The notes: generated by a model not told the origin, from the letters alone. 64,000 bases of DNA from an uncultured Candidatus Cenarchaeum sp. (GCA_958295735.1 OY282369.1:914161-978160); one strand, 5' to 3'; shown: positions 1 through 8,573, numbered from the stretch's first letter. Translations and numbers: made by a program.

Positions 1-7
1 ACCCGCG

Positions 8-649
8 TCACGGGGCGGGCTTGCGGCTCTTGAACCACGCGGCGAACCGCTCCAGCGCCTTCCGCCTGTGCGAGATCGCGTCCTTGCGGCCCGCGGCGGC
101 CAGCTCGGCGAACGTGGGCGCGCGCGCGCCCCGGGGCGCGACGGGCGCCCCCACCGCAGCAGCGCCGGCGGCCGGCCCGGCGGGCACGAATATCGGGTCG
201 TACCCCCACCCCTTCCCCCGCGGGCGGTCAAGCACCGTCCCCCGCGCCTCGCCGGAGAACGCGGCCGTGGCGCCCCCGTGGCCCGCGTACGCGACCGCGG
301 CGCGGAAGGTGGCGGTGCGGGGGAGCCGGCGGCAGCGCTCCGCGCGGAGCAGGGCCGGCACGGCCCCGAGCCCCACGGTGCGCAGCGCGTGCGACGAGTA
401 CGGCCCCGGAAACCCGCCCAGCGCGTCCACGTACAGCCCCGAGTCGTCCGCTATGGAGGGCCGCCGGCACTCGCGGTAGGCCTGCGCGGCCTTGTGCGCG
501 GCTATCTCCTCCAGCGAGTCGGACTGGATCTCCTGCAGCCTGCACTGCAGGAACCCGGCCGACACGCCCAGCCCCTCCAGTATGGCCGAGGCCTCGGCGA
601 ACTTTTCGGCGCTCGAGGAGGCGAACATCACGTCGCGCGACCCGCTCAC
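8..649 (-). CDS. rdgB: XTP/dITP diphosphatase (RdgB/HAM1 family)
   Basis: House-cleaning nucleotide pyrophosphatase that hydrolyses XTP, dITP and ITP to the monophosphates, keeping deaminated purines out of DNA and RNA. The 213-residue protein shows the HAM1 landmarks: an N-terminal strand followed by FASSSAEKF (place of the TGNxxK motif), ADDSGLYVDAL near residue 75, FPGPYSS, GWGYDPIF, and the C-terminal SHRRKALE. GTG at 649 gives the usual N-terminus; ATG 628 would cut the first strand. It lies 122 nt downstream of bud32 on the same strand with no AT patch of its own, so it is probably cotranscribed. The region around the start is partly duplicated upstream. Family assignment is secure; the start is less so. 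Confidence 0.9.
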   Translation of the reverse strand: MSGSRDVMFASSSAEKFAEASAILEGLGVSAGFLQCRLQEIQSDSLEEIAAHKAAQAYRECRRPSIADDSGLYVDALGGFPGPYSSHALRTVGLGAVPALLRAERCRRLPRTATFRAAVAYAGHGGATAAFSGEARGTVLDRPRGKGWGYDPIFVPAGPAAGAAAVGAPVAPRGARAPTFAELAAAGRKDAISHRRKALERFAAWFKSRKPAP

Positions 650-727
650 GCCCGCCGGGACCTCCCGGCGCGCCGCTGCCTCCCGTCCGGGGCGAGCATC
701 ACGCCGCGCGACCCGCTCACGCCCGCC
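626..727. repeat. 31-bp direct repeat duplicating the rdgB start region
   Basis: Positions 626-656 and 697-727 are the same 31-bp sequence with one mismatch, 71 bp apart. The first copy contains both candidate rdgB start codons (ATG 628, GTG 649); the second lies in the bud32-rdgB gap. Looks like a local duplication of the 5' end of rdgB. Confidence 0.85.
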
Positions 728-771
728 CCCCGCGGCGGGCGCCGCCGGCGATTCGGCGCGAAAGCATCGCG

Positions 772-1398
772 TCACACGACCGACGCATACCTGCCCCTCG
801 CCTCTATCGCCGAGACCAGTCCCGCGATGCGCCCCGCGCGCCGGCCCCCGACCGCCGAGGCGTACTCCGACATGAACTTGTCCCAGGCGCCGCCCATCTC
901 TTCGACGTGCGCGCTGCCGAGCACCTCGCGGAACAGCCGCAGGTCCACCGCGTGGTCCTCGGGCTTTCCGGTGCTCGCGGAAAGCCCGAAGTCTATCGCG
1001 CACGCCGGGCCCCCTCCCGGCGGCGCCACGAAGTTGGCGGTGGTAAGGTCCCCGTGCATTATGCCGGCCGCGTGCAGCATGCCCGCCGCCCTGCCCATCT
1101 GCCCGGACAGCTCCACCAGCCGGCTGCCCGAGAACAGGCTGGCCGGCCGGCCCGGCATGAGCTGCATCACTATGCTGGAGCGGCCCACGTCGACGAAATA
1201 CACTATAGGCGCCGGGACGCCGGCCGACTTTGCGCGCTGGATCATCCTGGCCTCGCGCGCCGTCCTCTGCTTTCTGATGCGGGCGTCCAGCGCGGCGTCG
1301 CGGTACTCCTTCGGCCTGCGCACCTTGAGGATCGCGGGGCGGCCGTCCCAGGCGGACTCGTACACGTCGCCCTCGGCGCCGCGGCTCAGGAGCCTCAA
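772..1398 (-). CDS. bud32: KEOPS complex kinase/ATPase Bud32
   Basis: Small RIO-like kinase subunit of KEOPS, which works with Kae1 in making N6-threonylcarbamoyladenosine (t6A) on ANN-decoding tRNAs. The 208-residue protein has a glycine loop (GAEGDVY near residue 7), the ATP-binding lysine in AILKVRRPK, the catalytic loop HGDLTTANF near residue 115 and IDFGLS near residue 134. This is the expected size for a free-standing Bud32; in some archaea it is fused to Kae1, which here is a separate gene at 3641-4657. The start is TTG 1398, 26 nt from an AT patch (CTAAATT, 1421-1427). Repeat element A ends 20 bp upstream of that patch. rdgB follows. Confidence 0.94.
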   Translation of the reverse strand: MRLLSRGAEGDVYESAWDGRPAILKVRRPKEYRDAALDARIRKQRTAREARMIQRAKSAGVPAPIVYFVDVGRSSIVMQLMPGRPASLFSGSRLVELSGQMGRAAGMLHAAGIMHGDLTTANFVAPPGGGPACAIDFGLSASTGKPEDHAVDLRLFREVLGSAHVEEMGGAWDKFMSEYASAVGGRRAGRIAGLVSAIEARGRYASVV

Positions 1399-1447
1399 CG
1401 GGGGCGGGCGGCCCCGTCACAATTTAGAGGTTCGGGGCCGGGCTTTT

Positions 1448-1531
1448 GGACTTGCGTCCGTCGCGATCTGGGCGTGGGATCGCGGGGCGGCTTGCTGCTG
1501 CTAGGCGCGGTTTCAGTTTGGGCGCAAGCCT
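1448..1531. repeat. Palindromic-ended interspersed element, copy A (diverged)
   Basis: An 83-84 bp copy of the element also found at 13886-14169 (three copies), 16527-16614 and 34382-34469. The left end GGACTTGCGTCC and the right end GGGCGCAAGCCTAC form an imperfect inverted repeat; the core has the shared GCGATCTGGGCGTGGGATCG and GGTTTCAGTTTGG blocks. Its left end is 20 bp upstream of the bud32 TATA-like box. Confidence 0.85.
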
Positions 1532-1610
1532 ACGCCGGCCTTTCCGAGAAAGAAACCGCCGGATGCGCGCCCTGACAAGGCGGGCGAACGAGTGAAAACT
1601 GATGCGGGGC

Positions 1611-3182
1611 CTAGTCGCGCCGGCGCCGCAGGGCCCTGCCCGTCCTGTGTATGACGTACGCGGGCGCTGCCACGTACATGCCGGCCAGGATGGCCAAGGA
1701 TGCGATCCCGTACGCCACGACGGAGCCCTCCGATCCCTCGCCGGAATGGGTCTCCGCGAGCGGCATCACCACGGACAGCGTGGCGATCATCGGCGCGATG
1801 AACGCCTGGACCGCCTGGCGGAACAGCGGGCTCTGGCGCTCCATGTCGGCCACCGCCGGCGAGAAGGAATAGTACGCCGTGTTGAACGCGGACATGAACG
1901 CCGTGCCGGATCCGGTCGCCAGCAGGGTGCCGTCCCTTACCTCCCTGAGCGCCTGCAGCTGCGGGGCCATCTCCGTGCCGTACGCGGCCGTGGCTATGAG
2001 ACAGCCGCTCGCCTCCTCTTCCTCCGCGGGCGGCACGGGCTCCGGCTCCTCGGGCTCCACTACCTCGGGCTCGGGCTCCTCGGGCGCCACTACCTCGGGC
2101 TCCGGCTCCTCCACTACGGGCTCGGGCTCCGGCTCCTCCACTACGGGCTCGGGCTCCGGCTCCTCCACTACGGGCTCGGGCACCTCCACCACGGGCTCCG
2201 GGGGCGGCGGCACCACGTCCTCAAGCATCTGGTTGTACCGCTCTATGCAGCCCTCGGCAAGGCCGACCGCGGCGCATATGGTGCCGTACTCCTCGCCGTA
2301 ACTCTCGTCGAACCAGTTGCGGTACGTCTCCTCCTCCACGTAGCGCTTTACGTAGTCGAACGGGTCCTTTGTGGGATCGACGAACGGCGCCGGGCCCTTC
2401 GGCGCGTCGTCCGGCTTGGCCGGGGTGGCCGGCGCCTCCGCCTCGGGGTCGGCATACCTCTGGAATATCCTCTCGCCCGTGCAGGCGTCGCCCACCTGGA
2501 CGGTCTTCGCCAAGGTCTCAATGTTCCGGCCGTCTATGGCAGTCACCCTGAGGGAGAAAAAGTCGTCGACGTACGGGCCTATGAACACCGACCTGCCCGG
2601 CAGGTCCTGCACCTCCGCCCTGTCGGCGGTCAGCCTGCCCTGGCCCGAGAACAGTTGGACGTCAAAGTTTTCCGCCTCGTTGGTCACGATGGTGGTCGTG
2701 TCGGCGTTGCAGTCCCACGACACGGCGTACAGCGTGATGTCTATGGTGCCGCGCGGCGCGCCGCCGCCCCCTCCTCCGCCGCCGCCGCCTCCGCCTCCTC
2801 CGCCGCCGCGGACGGCTATGGGGCTAACCGGGGTTACCGTGGGGGGAACGACCGGGATAGTGGGAGTAGGATCTACCGGAGTGGGGTCGGGAGGAGTAGG
2901 ATCGGGAGGAGAGGTGGGGCCCACCACGGTGGCCGTGTTGACCTGCTGGTTGGGGTTGGTGGTGCCCCTAGTGACCTGGGACTCGGGCGCGACGCCCTGG
3001 GTAATGTTCGCGGTCAACTCCGTGTCCTGCGCGTGCGCGTGCTGGATTATGCCGGTATAATGGTATGTGGTGCTGCCGCCGTCGGCATCCCAAGCGCCCA
3101 TCGCCACGACGACCGCGACCGCCGCCACCGAGGCGGCGGCGATTCCTCGCAACGCGGGCCCGCGCTCGGACTTTGCCGTCAT
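1611..3182 (-). CDS. Secreted/surface CFI-box-CTERM protein with Pro- and Glu/Pro-rich repeats
   Basis: A 523-residue exported protein. An N-terminal basic stretch and hydrophobic segment (residues about 12-30) look like a signal peptide. Then come a Thr/Pro-rich part with TPPDP repeats, a run of about 15 glycines near residue 150, a beta-rich domain (about 155-240) and a Glu/Pro repeat zone (PEPVVEE units, about 335-390). From residue 393 the protein has CLIATAAYG, the hallmark of the CFI-box C-terminal domain, followed by two hydrophobic segments and a basic RALRRRRD end, which suggests C-terminal membrane anchoring with the body outside. Such proteins are frequent in Thaumarchaeota; the molecular role is unknown. 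An AT patch at about 3203-3212 is 27 nt from the start. Confidence 0.8.
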   Translation of the reverse strand: MTAKSERGPALRGIAAASVAAVAVVVAMGAWDADGGSTTYHYTGIIQHAHAQDTELTANITQGVAPESQVTRGTTNPNQQVNTATVVGPTSPPDPTPPDPTPVDPTPTIPVVPPTVTPVSPIAVRGGGGGGGGGGGGGGGGAPRGTIDITLYAVSWDCNADTTTIVTNEAENFDVQLFSGQGRLTADRAEVQDLPGRSVFIGPYVDDFFSLRVTAIDGRNIETLAKTVQVGDACTGERIFQRYADPEAEAPATPAKPDDAPKGPAPFVDPTKDPFDYVKRYVEEETYRNWFDESYGEEYGTICAAVGLAEGCIERYNQMLEDVVPPPPEPVVEVPEPVVEEPEPEPVVEEPEPEPVVEEPEPEVVAPEEPEPEVVEPEEPEPVPPAEEEEASGCLIATAAYGTEMAPQLQALREVRDGTLLATGSGTAFMSAFNTAYYSFSPAVADMERQSPLFRQAVQAFIAPMIATLSVVMPLAETHSGEGSEGSVVAYGIASLAILAGMYVAAPAYVIHRTGRALRRRRD

Positions 3183-3296
3183 GCCGCTACCCGCCCCGGA
3201 GCCCTATATCTAACTGTTTGTGCGCCACTGGGCATGTGCGGGGGTCAATGTGACGCATTAATAAAGATTTTTTAGCCCGCGGCCGCGCCGGAGCGC

Positions 3297-3644
3297 GTGG
3301 AAGAGGGGGAGGTGCGCATACGCCAGGAGGACTGCAGCGAGGACAGGCTTGGCCCCGGCATACTGACGCTCACCAGCAGGAGGATCGCGTTCGACAAGAC
3401 GAAGGGCAGGATAATGGACTTCAGGAAGGAGTTCGGCGAGACAGTAATGGACATGCCGCTGGACGGCATAGCCAGGGCGTGGAAGGAGGGCATCCTGATG
3501 AAGAAGGTCTGCGTGGAGGGAAGGACCGCGGGAGGGGCCGAGGGCGCGTACAAGTTCGGGGTGTTCGGGAGCGGCGGCTGGCTGGAGGCCATACAGGACG
3601 CGATGGCCGATGCCGGCCGCGGCGGGGACGGCGGCGGCGCCTAG
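3297..3644 (+). CDS. Small PH-like (bPH/GRAM-type) conserved protein
   Basis: A 115-residue protein starting at GTG 3297 behind an AT-rich stretch (3257-3275). The sequence reads as a succession of beta strands (GILTLTSRRIAFD, then the KFGVFGSGGW block) ending in a helix (WLEAIQDAMADA), the layout of a PH-like or GRAM-like domain; the pattern 'xLTxxRIxFD' is typical of bacterial PH domains. The Gly-rich tail is probably unstructured. It converges on kae1, and the two stop codons share the tetranucleotide CTAG (3641-3644). Function not known; fold assignment is tentative. Confidence 0.6.
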   Translation: MEEGEVRIRQEDCSEDRLGPGILTLTSRRIAFDKTKGRIMDFRKEFGETVMDMPLDGIARAWKEGILMKKVCVEGRTAGGAEGAYKFGVFGSGGWLEAIQDAMADAGRGGDGGGA

Positions 3645-4657
3645 CCGCGGTACCCCACGTCCACGCCGTCCAGCCTCCACGACTGCCGGACGAACGCGTC
3701 CCGCACCTCCGCCCCGGCCTTTCCCGCCGAGGCCTCGAGGATCCCGGTGCACGCTATCTGGGATCCGCAGTCGCCGGAATACTCCGGGGGAACGGCGAGG
3801 AACGCGCGCCGGTGCCGGCGGCAGGCGGACCGCAGCATCCCGGAGAGCCTCGCGTTGGCGGCCACGCCGCCGGCCACGAGCAGCTCCCCGCGCCCCGTGA
3901 ACGAGAGCGCCCGCTCGGACGCCTCGGCCACCATCGCGAACGCGGTCTCCTGGAGGGAGCGGCAGGCATCATCCGCGGCGCCCGGCGCCGCGGCGGCCGC
4001 CTTCGCCGCGGAGAGCAGCCCGGAGAACGAGACGTCGTTCCCGCGCACGGAATAGGGCAGCGGGATGCATCTCGACGAGCGCGAGGCCATCTCTTCTATC
4101 CGCCCGCCGCACGGCGAGGCGAACCCCAGCGACCTGCCGAACTGGTCCAGCAGCTGCCCCAGCGTGATGTCCAGCGTCTCGCCGAAGACCCGCCACCGGC
4201 CGCCCACCAGGGCCAGCAGCATCGTGTGCCCGCCGGAGACCAGCAGGACCAGCGGGTCGCGGGCGCCCGTGAGCGCCATCCCCAGATCGATGTGCCCCAC
4301 GGCGTGGTTCACGGGGTATACGGGGACGGAGTGCATGGACGAGACCGCCCGGGCCACGACGGCCCCCACCCGCAGGCACGGCCCGAGCCCCGGCCCGGCC
4401 GAGTACGCGACCGCGTCCAGGCCGGGCGCGGGGACGCCGGCGGCCGAGAGGCATTCCGAGAGCACCTCCCCGCTGCGGGCCGCGTGGTGGCGCGCCGCCT
4501 CGCGCGGGTGGATGCCCGCCCCGTCCGGCGGCCGGTACGCCCTCCGGACGTCGGAGAGCACGCGGATGCGGCCGCCCCGGCCCGGGCCCTCCAGCACGGC
4601 GCACGAGAACGTGTGCGCGGTGCTCTCGACCCCCAGGCACAGCAGCGGCCGGCTCAC
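3641..4657 (-). CDS. kae1: tRNA t6A biosynthesis protein Kae1 (KEOPS catalytic subunit)
   Basis: ASKHA-fold enzyme that transfers the threonylcarbamoyl group from TC-AMP to A37 of tRNA. 338 residues, the family length. Visible motifs: GVESTAHTF at the N-terminus, the metal ligands in HPREAARHH (HxxxH, about residue 52), SAGPGLGPCLR, NHAVGH, the SGGHT phosphate loop, GGVAANARL and a final CxxG-type segment. GTG 4657 overlaps the stop of ychF by GTGA, indicating translational coupling in a ychF-kae1 operon. Its partner Bud32 is encoded 2.2 kb downstream on the same strand. Two of the KEOPS subunits are thus in this window; Pcc1 and Cgi121 were not seen. Confidence 0.96.
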   Translation of the reverse strand: MSRPLLCLGVESTAHTFSCAVLEGPGRGGRIRVLSDVRRAYRPPDGAGIHPREAARHHAARSGEVLSECLSAAGVPAPGLDAVAYSAGPGLGPCLRVGAVVARAVSSMHSVPVYPVNHAVGHIDLGMALTGARDPLVLLVSGGHTMLLALVGGRWRVFGETLDITLGQLLDQFGRSLGFASPCGGRIEEMASRSSRCIPLPYSVRGNDVSFSGLLSAAKAAAAAPGAADDACRSLQETAFAMVAEASERALSFTGRGELLVAGGVAANARLSGMLRSACRRHRRAFLAVPPEYSGDCGSQIACTGILEASAGKAGAEVRDAFVRQSWRLDGVDVGYRG

Positions 4658-5862
4658 CCCCCTCCGCGGCCCAGCGCGGACACGATCTTCACGACGTCGC
4701 CCCGCTCCAGCGCCCTCTCGGCGCCGATCCTCCTCCCGGTGCGGCAGTCTATCCCGTGCAGGAAGCCGTCCGCCATGTCCGCGTGCACGGAGCGCGCCAG
4801 GTCCAGCACGGTGGAGCCGGGCGGCATGAGCCGGGCGTCCGGGAGCACGTCGCCGTCCTTGCTGCAGAACTTGGCCTCGTCCTCGACGGGGTACGCCTCG
4901 ACTAGGCCGAGCAGCCCGAAGGCCGCCGAGTCCAGCGCCGCCTGCACTCCCGTCCCGCCCATGCGGCCCATCACCCTCCCGGCCACCGCCCCGAGCGCCG
5001 CCTTTTGCCGCCCCGACGCCCCGCTGCCTGGAACCTCCGAGAACGAGGCCGAGCCCGGCGAGTACTCGACGAGCCCCGCCTCGGCGGCCCGCACCAGCAG
5101 GAGCTCCGCCTCGGCGCTGCACGGGACGGCCGCGCGGCCGGCGCCCCCCAGCCCCGAGGCGGCCGCCGCCGGGTCGGCGCACAGGTCGGCCTTGTTGGCC
5201 GCCACGAGTATCGGCTTGGTGCGCCTGCGCAGCGCGCCGGTCAGGGCGGCCCTGTCGGCGGCCGACCAGCCGGCCGGCGCCGAGGACTCCAGGCTACACG
5301 CCCTCAGCGCCGCCCGCACGTCCGCGGCGGACACGCCCAGCCCGCTGAAGCGCCTGGCTATCCCGTCCTCCGCGCGCGAGGCCTTCTGCTCCACCTCGCG
5401 CGACAGGCGGGGCCACTCCCTCTCCAGTATGCCGGAGAACCACGCGTCGATCTCCTCCTCGACGAACCGCGCGTCGTCCGCCGGATCCCGCGTGCCCGGC
5501 GGGACGGGCTGCCCCTGCTCGTCGGTCGCCCCCGCCGCGTCCACCACGTGTATGAGCGCGTCGGCCTGCCTGGCATCGTCCAGGAACTTGTTGCCGAGGC
5601 CCCTCCCCTCGTGCGCGCCGGGCACCAGCCCCGCCACGTCGATCAGCCCCACCGGGATGAGCCTGGTGCCGCCGTCGCACTCCGGAATGTCGTGTTCCAC
5701 GCCGAGGCTCCGGCACGCGCACTCGGCCCTGACGTGCGCCACCCCGACGTTGGGCCGCACCGTGGTGAACGGGAAGTTGCCCGTGGGCACCCGCGTGCGC
5801 GTGGCGGCCGAAAAGAACGTCGACTTGCCCACGTTCGCCTTCCCGAGCAGCCCTATCTGCAC
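4654..5862 (-). CDS. ychF: YchF/OLA1-type Obg-family GTPase/ATPase
   Basis: P-loop NTPase of the Obg/YchF group, implicated in ribosome-linked functions. 402 residues from GTG 5862: QIGLLGKANVGKSTFF carries the G1 loop, NFPFTTVRPNVG the switch region, LIDVAGLVPGAHEGRGLGNKFLD the G3 motif and ANKAD the G4 motif (the archaeal form, where YchF proper has NxxE). A TGS-like domain closes the protein (residues about 330-395; LHGIDCRTGRRIGAERALERGDVVKI). GTG 5862 was preferred over ATG 5886 because the AT patch at 5885-5895 is about 27 nt from it and the protein then starts directly at the first beta strand. Overlaps kae1 by GTGA. Confidence 0.9.
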   Translation of the reverse strand: MQIGLLGKANVGKSTFFSAATRTRVPTGNFPFTTVRPNVGVAHVRAECACRSLGVEHDIPECDGGTRLIPVGLIDVAGLVPGAHEGRGLGNKFLDDARQADALIHVVDAAGATDEQGQPVPPGTRDPADDARFVEEEIDAWFSGILEREWPRLSREVEQKASRAEDGIARRFSGLGVSAADVRAALRACSLESSAPAGWSAADRAALTGALRRRTKPILVAANKADLCADPAAAASGLGGAGRAAVPCSAEAELLLVRAAEAGLVEYSPGSASFSEVPGSGASGRQKAALGAVAGRVMGRMGGTGVQAALDSAAFGLLGLVEAYPVEDEAKFCSKDGDVLPDARLMPPGSTVLDLARSVHADMADGFLHGIDCRTGRRIGAERALERGDVVKIVSALGRGGG

Positions 5863-5924
5863 GCGGCCGGGGCGCGCGCGCGGCATATTAGTATTGGTCG
5901 GGCCCGCCGGCGGCCGGCGCGGGG

Positions 5925-6030
5925 GGATGCGCGGCCGGCCCGCGGCGCGGGCCGGGAAACCGGGCCGTCACGAGCCGCCCCCGCCGGAATGCCGACGGAT
6001 GCGCGGCCGGCCCGCGGCGCGGGCCGGGAA
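5925..6030. repeat. 34-bp perfect direct repeat in the ychF-tfe gap
   Basis: Positions 5925-5958 and 5997-6030 are identical (begins GGATGCGCGGCCGGCC, ends GGGCCGGGAA), separated by 72 bp start to start. The unit contains a GC-only inverted repeat (GGCCGGCCCGC/GCGGGCCGG). The second copy abuts the tfe stop codon, so it could act as a GC hairpin downstream of tfe. Confidence 0.85.
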
Positions 6031-6040
6031 GCCCCGCGCG

Positions 6041-6553
6041 CTAGAACGTGTGCTGCATGTCGGCCCGTATCTCGGCGATCTTCTTGGCGAACGACTTCTT
6101 GGCCCTGTCGTTCTTTTTCAGGTTGAGCACCCTCCCGCACGAGGGGCACTTGAACATGCCCTCCAGCGCGTCCTCGAAGGTCACCCTGGTGCAGTCGTTG
6201 TTGCCGCAGTGGTAGAACTCGGACGAGTTCTCGTAGTCCAGCCTCTGCTGGAGGCGGTCGCCGATCTTCCTCTTCTGGTTCTCGATGAAGCCTTCTACCT
6301 CCTCCCGCCGCGACTTCCACCTGTAGACGAACCAGCCCTTCCGCTCGTCCTTGACGCGGATTCCCGTTATGAGCGACTTGCCGAACAGGTCGTACAGCAC
6401 CCTGCGCACCATGTTGATGCGCAGGCCCGTGGAGCTGGCGATCTCCTCGTCGGTGGAGTTCTCGGACTTTAGGAGCGACCTGGCGACCTTGAGGTACTCG
6501 TCGCCGCCGATCATGGCGGCGATCCGCACGAAAGGATCCTCGTACTTGGCCAA
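6041..6553 (-). CDS. tfe: Transcription initiation factor E, alpha subunit (TFE)
   Basis: General transcription factor that helps TBP and TFB open the promoter at the archaeal RNA polymerase. 170 residues: winged helix (residues about 1-85; DEEIASSTGLRINMVRRVLYDLF), a linker helix and a C4 zinc ribbon (YHCGNNDCTRVTF ... FKCPSCGRVL, about residues 113-145), then a basic tail. TTG 6553 lies about 29 nt from the AT patch CAATATTAA (6577-6585). Standard length and architecture. Confidence 0.96.
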   Translation of the reverse strand: MAKYEDPFVRIAAMIGGDEYLKVARSLLKSENSTDEEIASSTGLRINMVRRVLYDLFGKSLITGIRVKDERKGWFVYRWKSRREEVEGFIENQKRKIGDRLQQRLDYENSSEFYHCGNNDCTRVTFEDALEGMFKCPSCGRVLNLKKNDRAKKSFAKKIAEIRADMQHTF

Positions 6554-6648
6554 CCGGCGCGCGCGGGCGGGCCTCCAATATTAACCCCGCCGCGGGGGGG
6601 AGGGCGCGGGCGGGATGACTAATATGCATCGCGGCGGGAGCGGGCGGG

Positions 6649-7707
6649 ATGCGGAAGGCCGCGGGGCGGCCCGCGGCGGGCCCGCCGGCGCCGGGGAAGC
6701 CGGGCTCCGCGGGCCCCGGCGGCCGCCTCATCATGGGCGAGAACCTGGCGGAACTGCGCAGGCTGGCGCCTGCGCACGCGGGGCGCGTGGGGCTGATCTA
6801 CATCGATCCGCCCTTTTCCACCAGCCGCGTGTTCCGCACGTCGGAGGGCAGGACGGCCACGATCAGCGCGGAGGGCGGCTCGGCGGTGGCGTACGCGGAC
6901 ACCGCGACGGGGAAGGAGTACCTGGACTCGCTGAGGGCCAGGCTGGAGGTGGCGCACGGGCTCCTGTCCGACAGCGGCTCCATCTACCTGCACATCGACA
7001 GCAAGGTCGCCTACCGGCTGAAGGCGGTGCTGGACGGCGTGTTCGGGGAGCGGAACTTCAGGAATTCCATATCGCGCATAAAGTCCAACCCGAAGAACTT
7101 CGCGCAGAGGGGGTACGGGAGCGTGAAGGACACCGTCCTGTTCTACACCAAGACGGACGGGCACACGTGGCACGAGCCGAGGGTGAGCCCCGGCGGGGGC
7201 CGCCTCGCGCGGTTCCCAAAGGAGGACGCGGGCGGCAGGTACGCCACCACGCCCGTCCACGCCCCCGGGGAGACGAAGAACGGCGACACCGGCAGGCGGT
7301 GGCGCGGGCGGCCGCCCCCGGCCGGCAGGCACTGGCGGTACTCGCGCAGGCGCCTCACGGAGCTGGACGGGGAGGGAAGGATCGAGTGGTCGAAGACGGG
7401 GAACCCGCGGCTGAAGATCTACGCCGAGGACGTGGCGGAGCGCGGCGTCCTGCTGCAGGACGTCTGGGAGTTCAAGGATCCGCAGTACCCGTCGTACCCC
7501 ACGGAGAAGAGCCTGCCGATGCTGGACGCCATAGTGCGGGCGTCCTCCGATCCGGGGGACACCGTGCTCGACTTTTACTGCGGGTCGGGCACCGCCCTCC
7601 TGGCCGCCGCCCGGAACGGCAGGCGGTTCATAGGCATAGACGAGTCGGAGCACGCCATCGCCGCGTGCGAGAAGAGGCTCGCGGGCTACCGGTACGACCG
7701 CGCGTGA
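6649..7707 (+). CDS. DNA methyltransferase, beta class (N4/N6, Mod-like)
   Basis: SAM-dependent DNA amino-methyltransferase, 352 residues. The order of motifs is beta-class: catalytic motif IV DPPF near residue 53 (IYIDPPFSTSRVF) comes before the SAM-binding motif I DFYCGSGTALL near residue 307, with RRFIGIDES as motif II. The short target recognition part lies between (about residues 100-270). It resembles the Mod subunits of type III systems but is shorter and has no Res partner, nor any adjacent restriction gene. Its own TATA-like box (CTAATATG, 6619-6626) is 27 nt upstream of ATG 6649. It is the first of three methyltransferases in a 15-kb accessory stretch; probably orphan or part of an epigenetic or defence locus. 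Confidence 0.88.
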   Translation: MRKAAGRPAAGPPAPGKPGSAGPGGRLIMGENLAELRRLAPAHAGRVGLIYIDPPFSTSRVFRTSEGRTATISAEGGSAVAYADTATGKEYLDSLRARLEVAHGLLSDSGSIYLHIDSKVAYRLKAVLDGVFGERNFRNSISRIKSNPKNFAQRGYGSVKDTVLFYTKTDGHTWHEPRVSPGGGRLARFPKEDAGGRYATTPVHAPGETKNGDTGRRWRGRPPPAGRHWRYSRRRLTELDGEGRIEWSKTGNPRLKIYAEDVAERGVLLQDVWEFKDPQYPSYPTEKSLPMLDAIVRASSDPGDTVLDFYCGSGTALLAAARNGRRFIGIDESEHAIAACEKRLAGYRYDRA

Positions 7708-7868
7708 CGGGGCGGGCCCGCGGCCTCTCCGGGGGCGCCCGCCCGGGGCCGCTCCCGGGCCGCCCCCGGGCGGCGCGATCCGCCCCTCGCGCATTTGACG
7801 GAATTTGATCTGTTGGTGCATTTTTGCTGACCAAGCGTGCATAAATCCGGGGGCATGCGCCATACCGC

Positions 7869-8573
7869 ATGATAAGCCAAGACAGGCTGGACGCGAACCC
7901 GCAGATCTACAGGACGCTGGCGGGGATCAGCAGGACCCGGTTCGAGGCCCTGTACGCCAAGGTGCGCATCGCGCACGGGAGGGCCGAGAGCAAGAGGCTC
8001 TCCTCGCGCGAGAGGCTGAGGAGCATCGGGGCGGGCCGCAAGTTCGTCCTCCCGCTGAGGGACAGGCTCTTCATGATCCTCATGTACCGCCGCACGAATC
8101 CCACGTACCACGCCATGGCCGAGACCTTCGGGATCAACAAGTCCAACGTGCTCCGGAACATGAGGAACTTGGAGCCCACGGTGAAGAGGTGCGGCGGCCT
8201 CCCCCCGGCGCGGCGCCACAAGGGCAGGAAGCTCTCCACGGCGGACGACATAGGGGCGGCGTTCCCCGACTTCGGGATACTGATGGGCGCCCCGGGGCGC
8301 GACGGCGCTCCCGCGAGGGGCGGCCGCGCGGCAACGCCGCGGCGCAAGGCCGCCCACATCCCCAGAACGGACGCCCCGCCGGAGCCGGGCGGCCGCGCGG
8401 CAACGCCGCGGCGCAAGGCCGCCCACATCCCCAGAACGGACGCCCCGCCGGAGCCGGGCGGCCGCGCGGCAACGCCGCGGCGCAAGGCCGCCCACATCCC
8501 CAGAACGGACGCCCCGCCGGAGCCGGGCGGCCGCGCGGCAACGCCGCGGCGCAAGGCCGCCCATGCCCGCTAG
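7869..8573 (+). pseudogene. IS5-family-like transposase N-terminal fragment with repeat-encoded tail
   Basis: The first about 140 residues resemble the helix-turn-helix region of IS5/IS1031-type transposases: an initial 'F..L' helix (TRFEALYAKVRIAH), RDRLFMILMYRRTNPTYHAMAETFGINKSNVLRNMRNLEP, then GGLPPARRHKGRKLST and a stretch equivalent to the lead-in of the DDE domain. The DDE nuclease domain itself is absent: after residue 140 the reading frame enters a 69-bp tandem repeat (23 residues, Arg/Ala/Pro rich) and stops. TATA-like box GCATAAATC (7839-7847) is 26 nt from ATG 7869, so it may still be expressed as a DNA-binding protein. No terminal inverted repeats were found. The flanking 7790-7865 is clearly lower in GC. 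Confidence 0.7.
8321..8566. repeat. 69-bp tandem repeat, 3.6 copies, in-frame
   Basis: Copies begin at 8321, 8390, 8459 and 8528 (last partial) and look identical. The unit encodes 23 residues beginning GGRAATPRRKAAHIPRTD. It forms the C-terminal tail of the truncated IS5-like gene. Confidence 0.93.
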
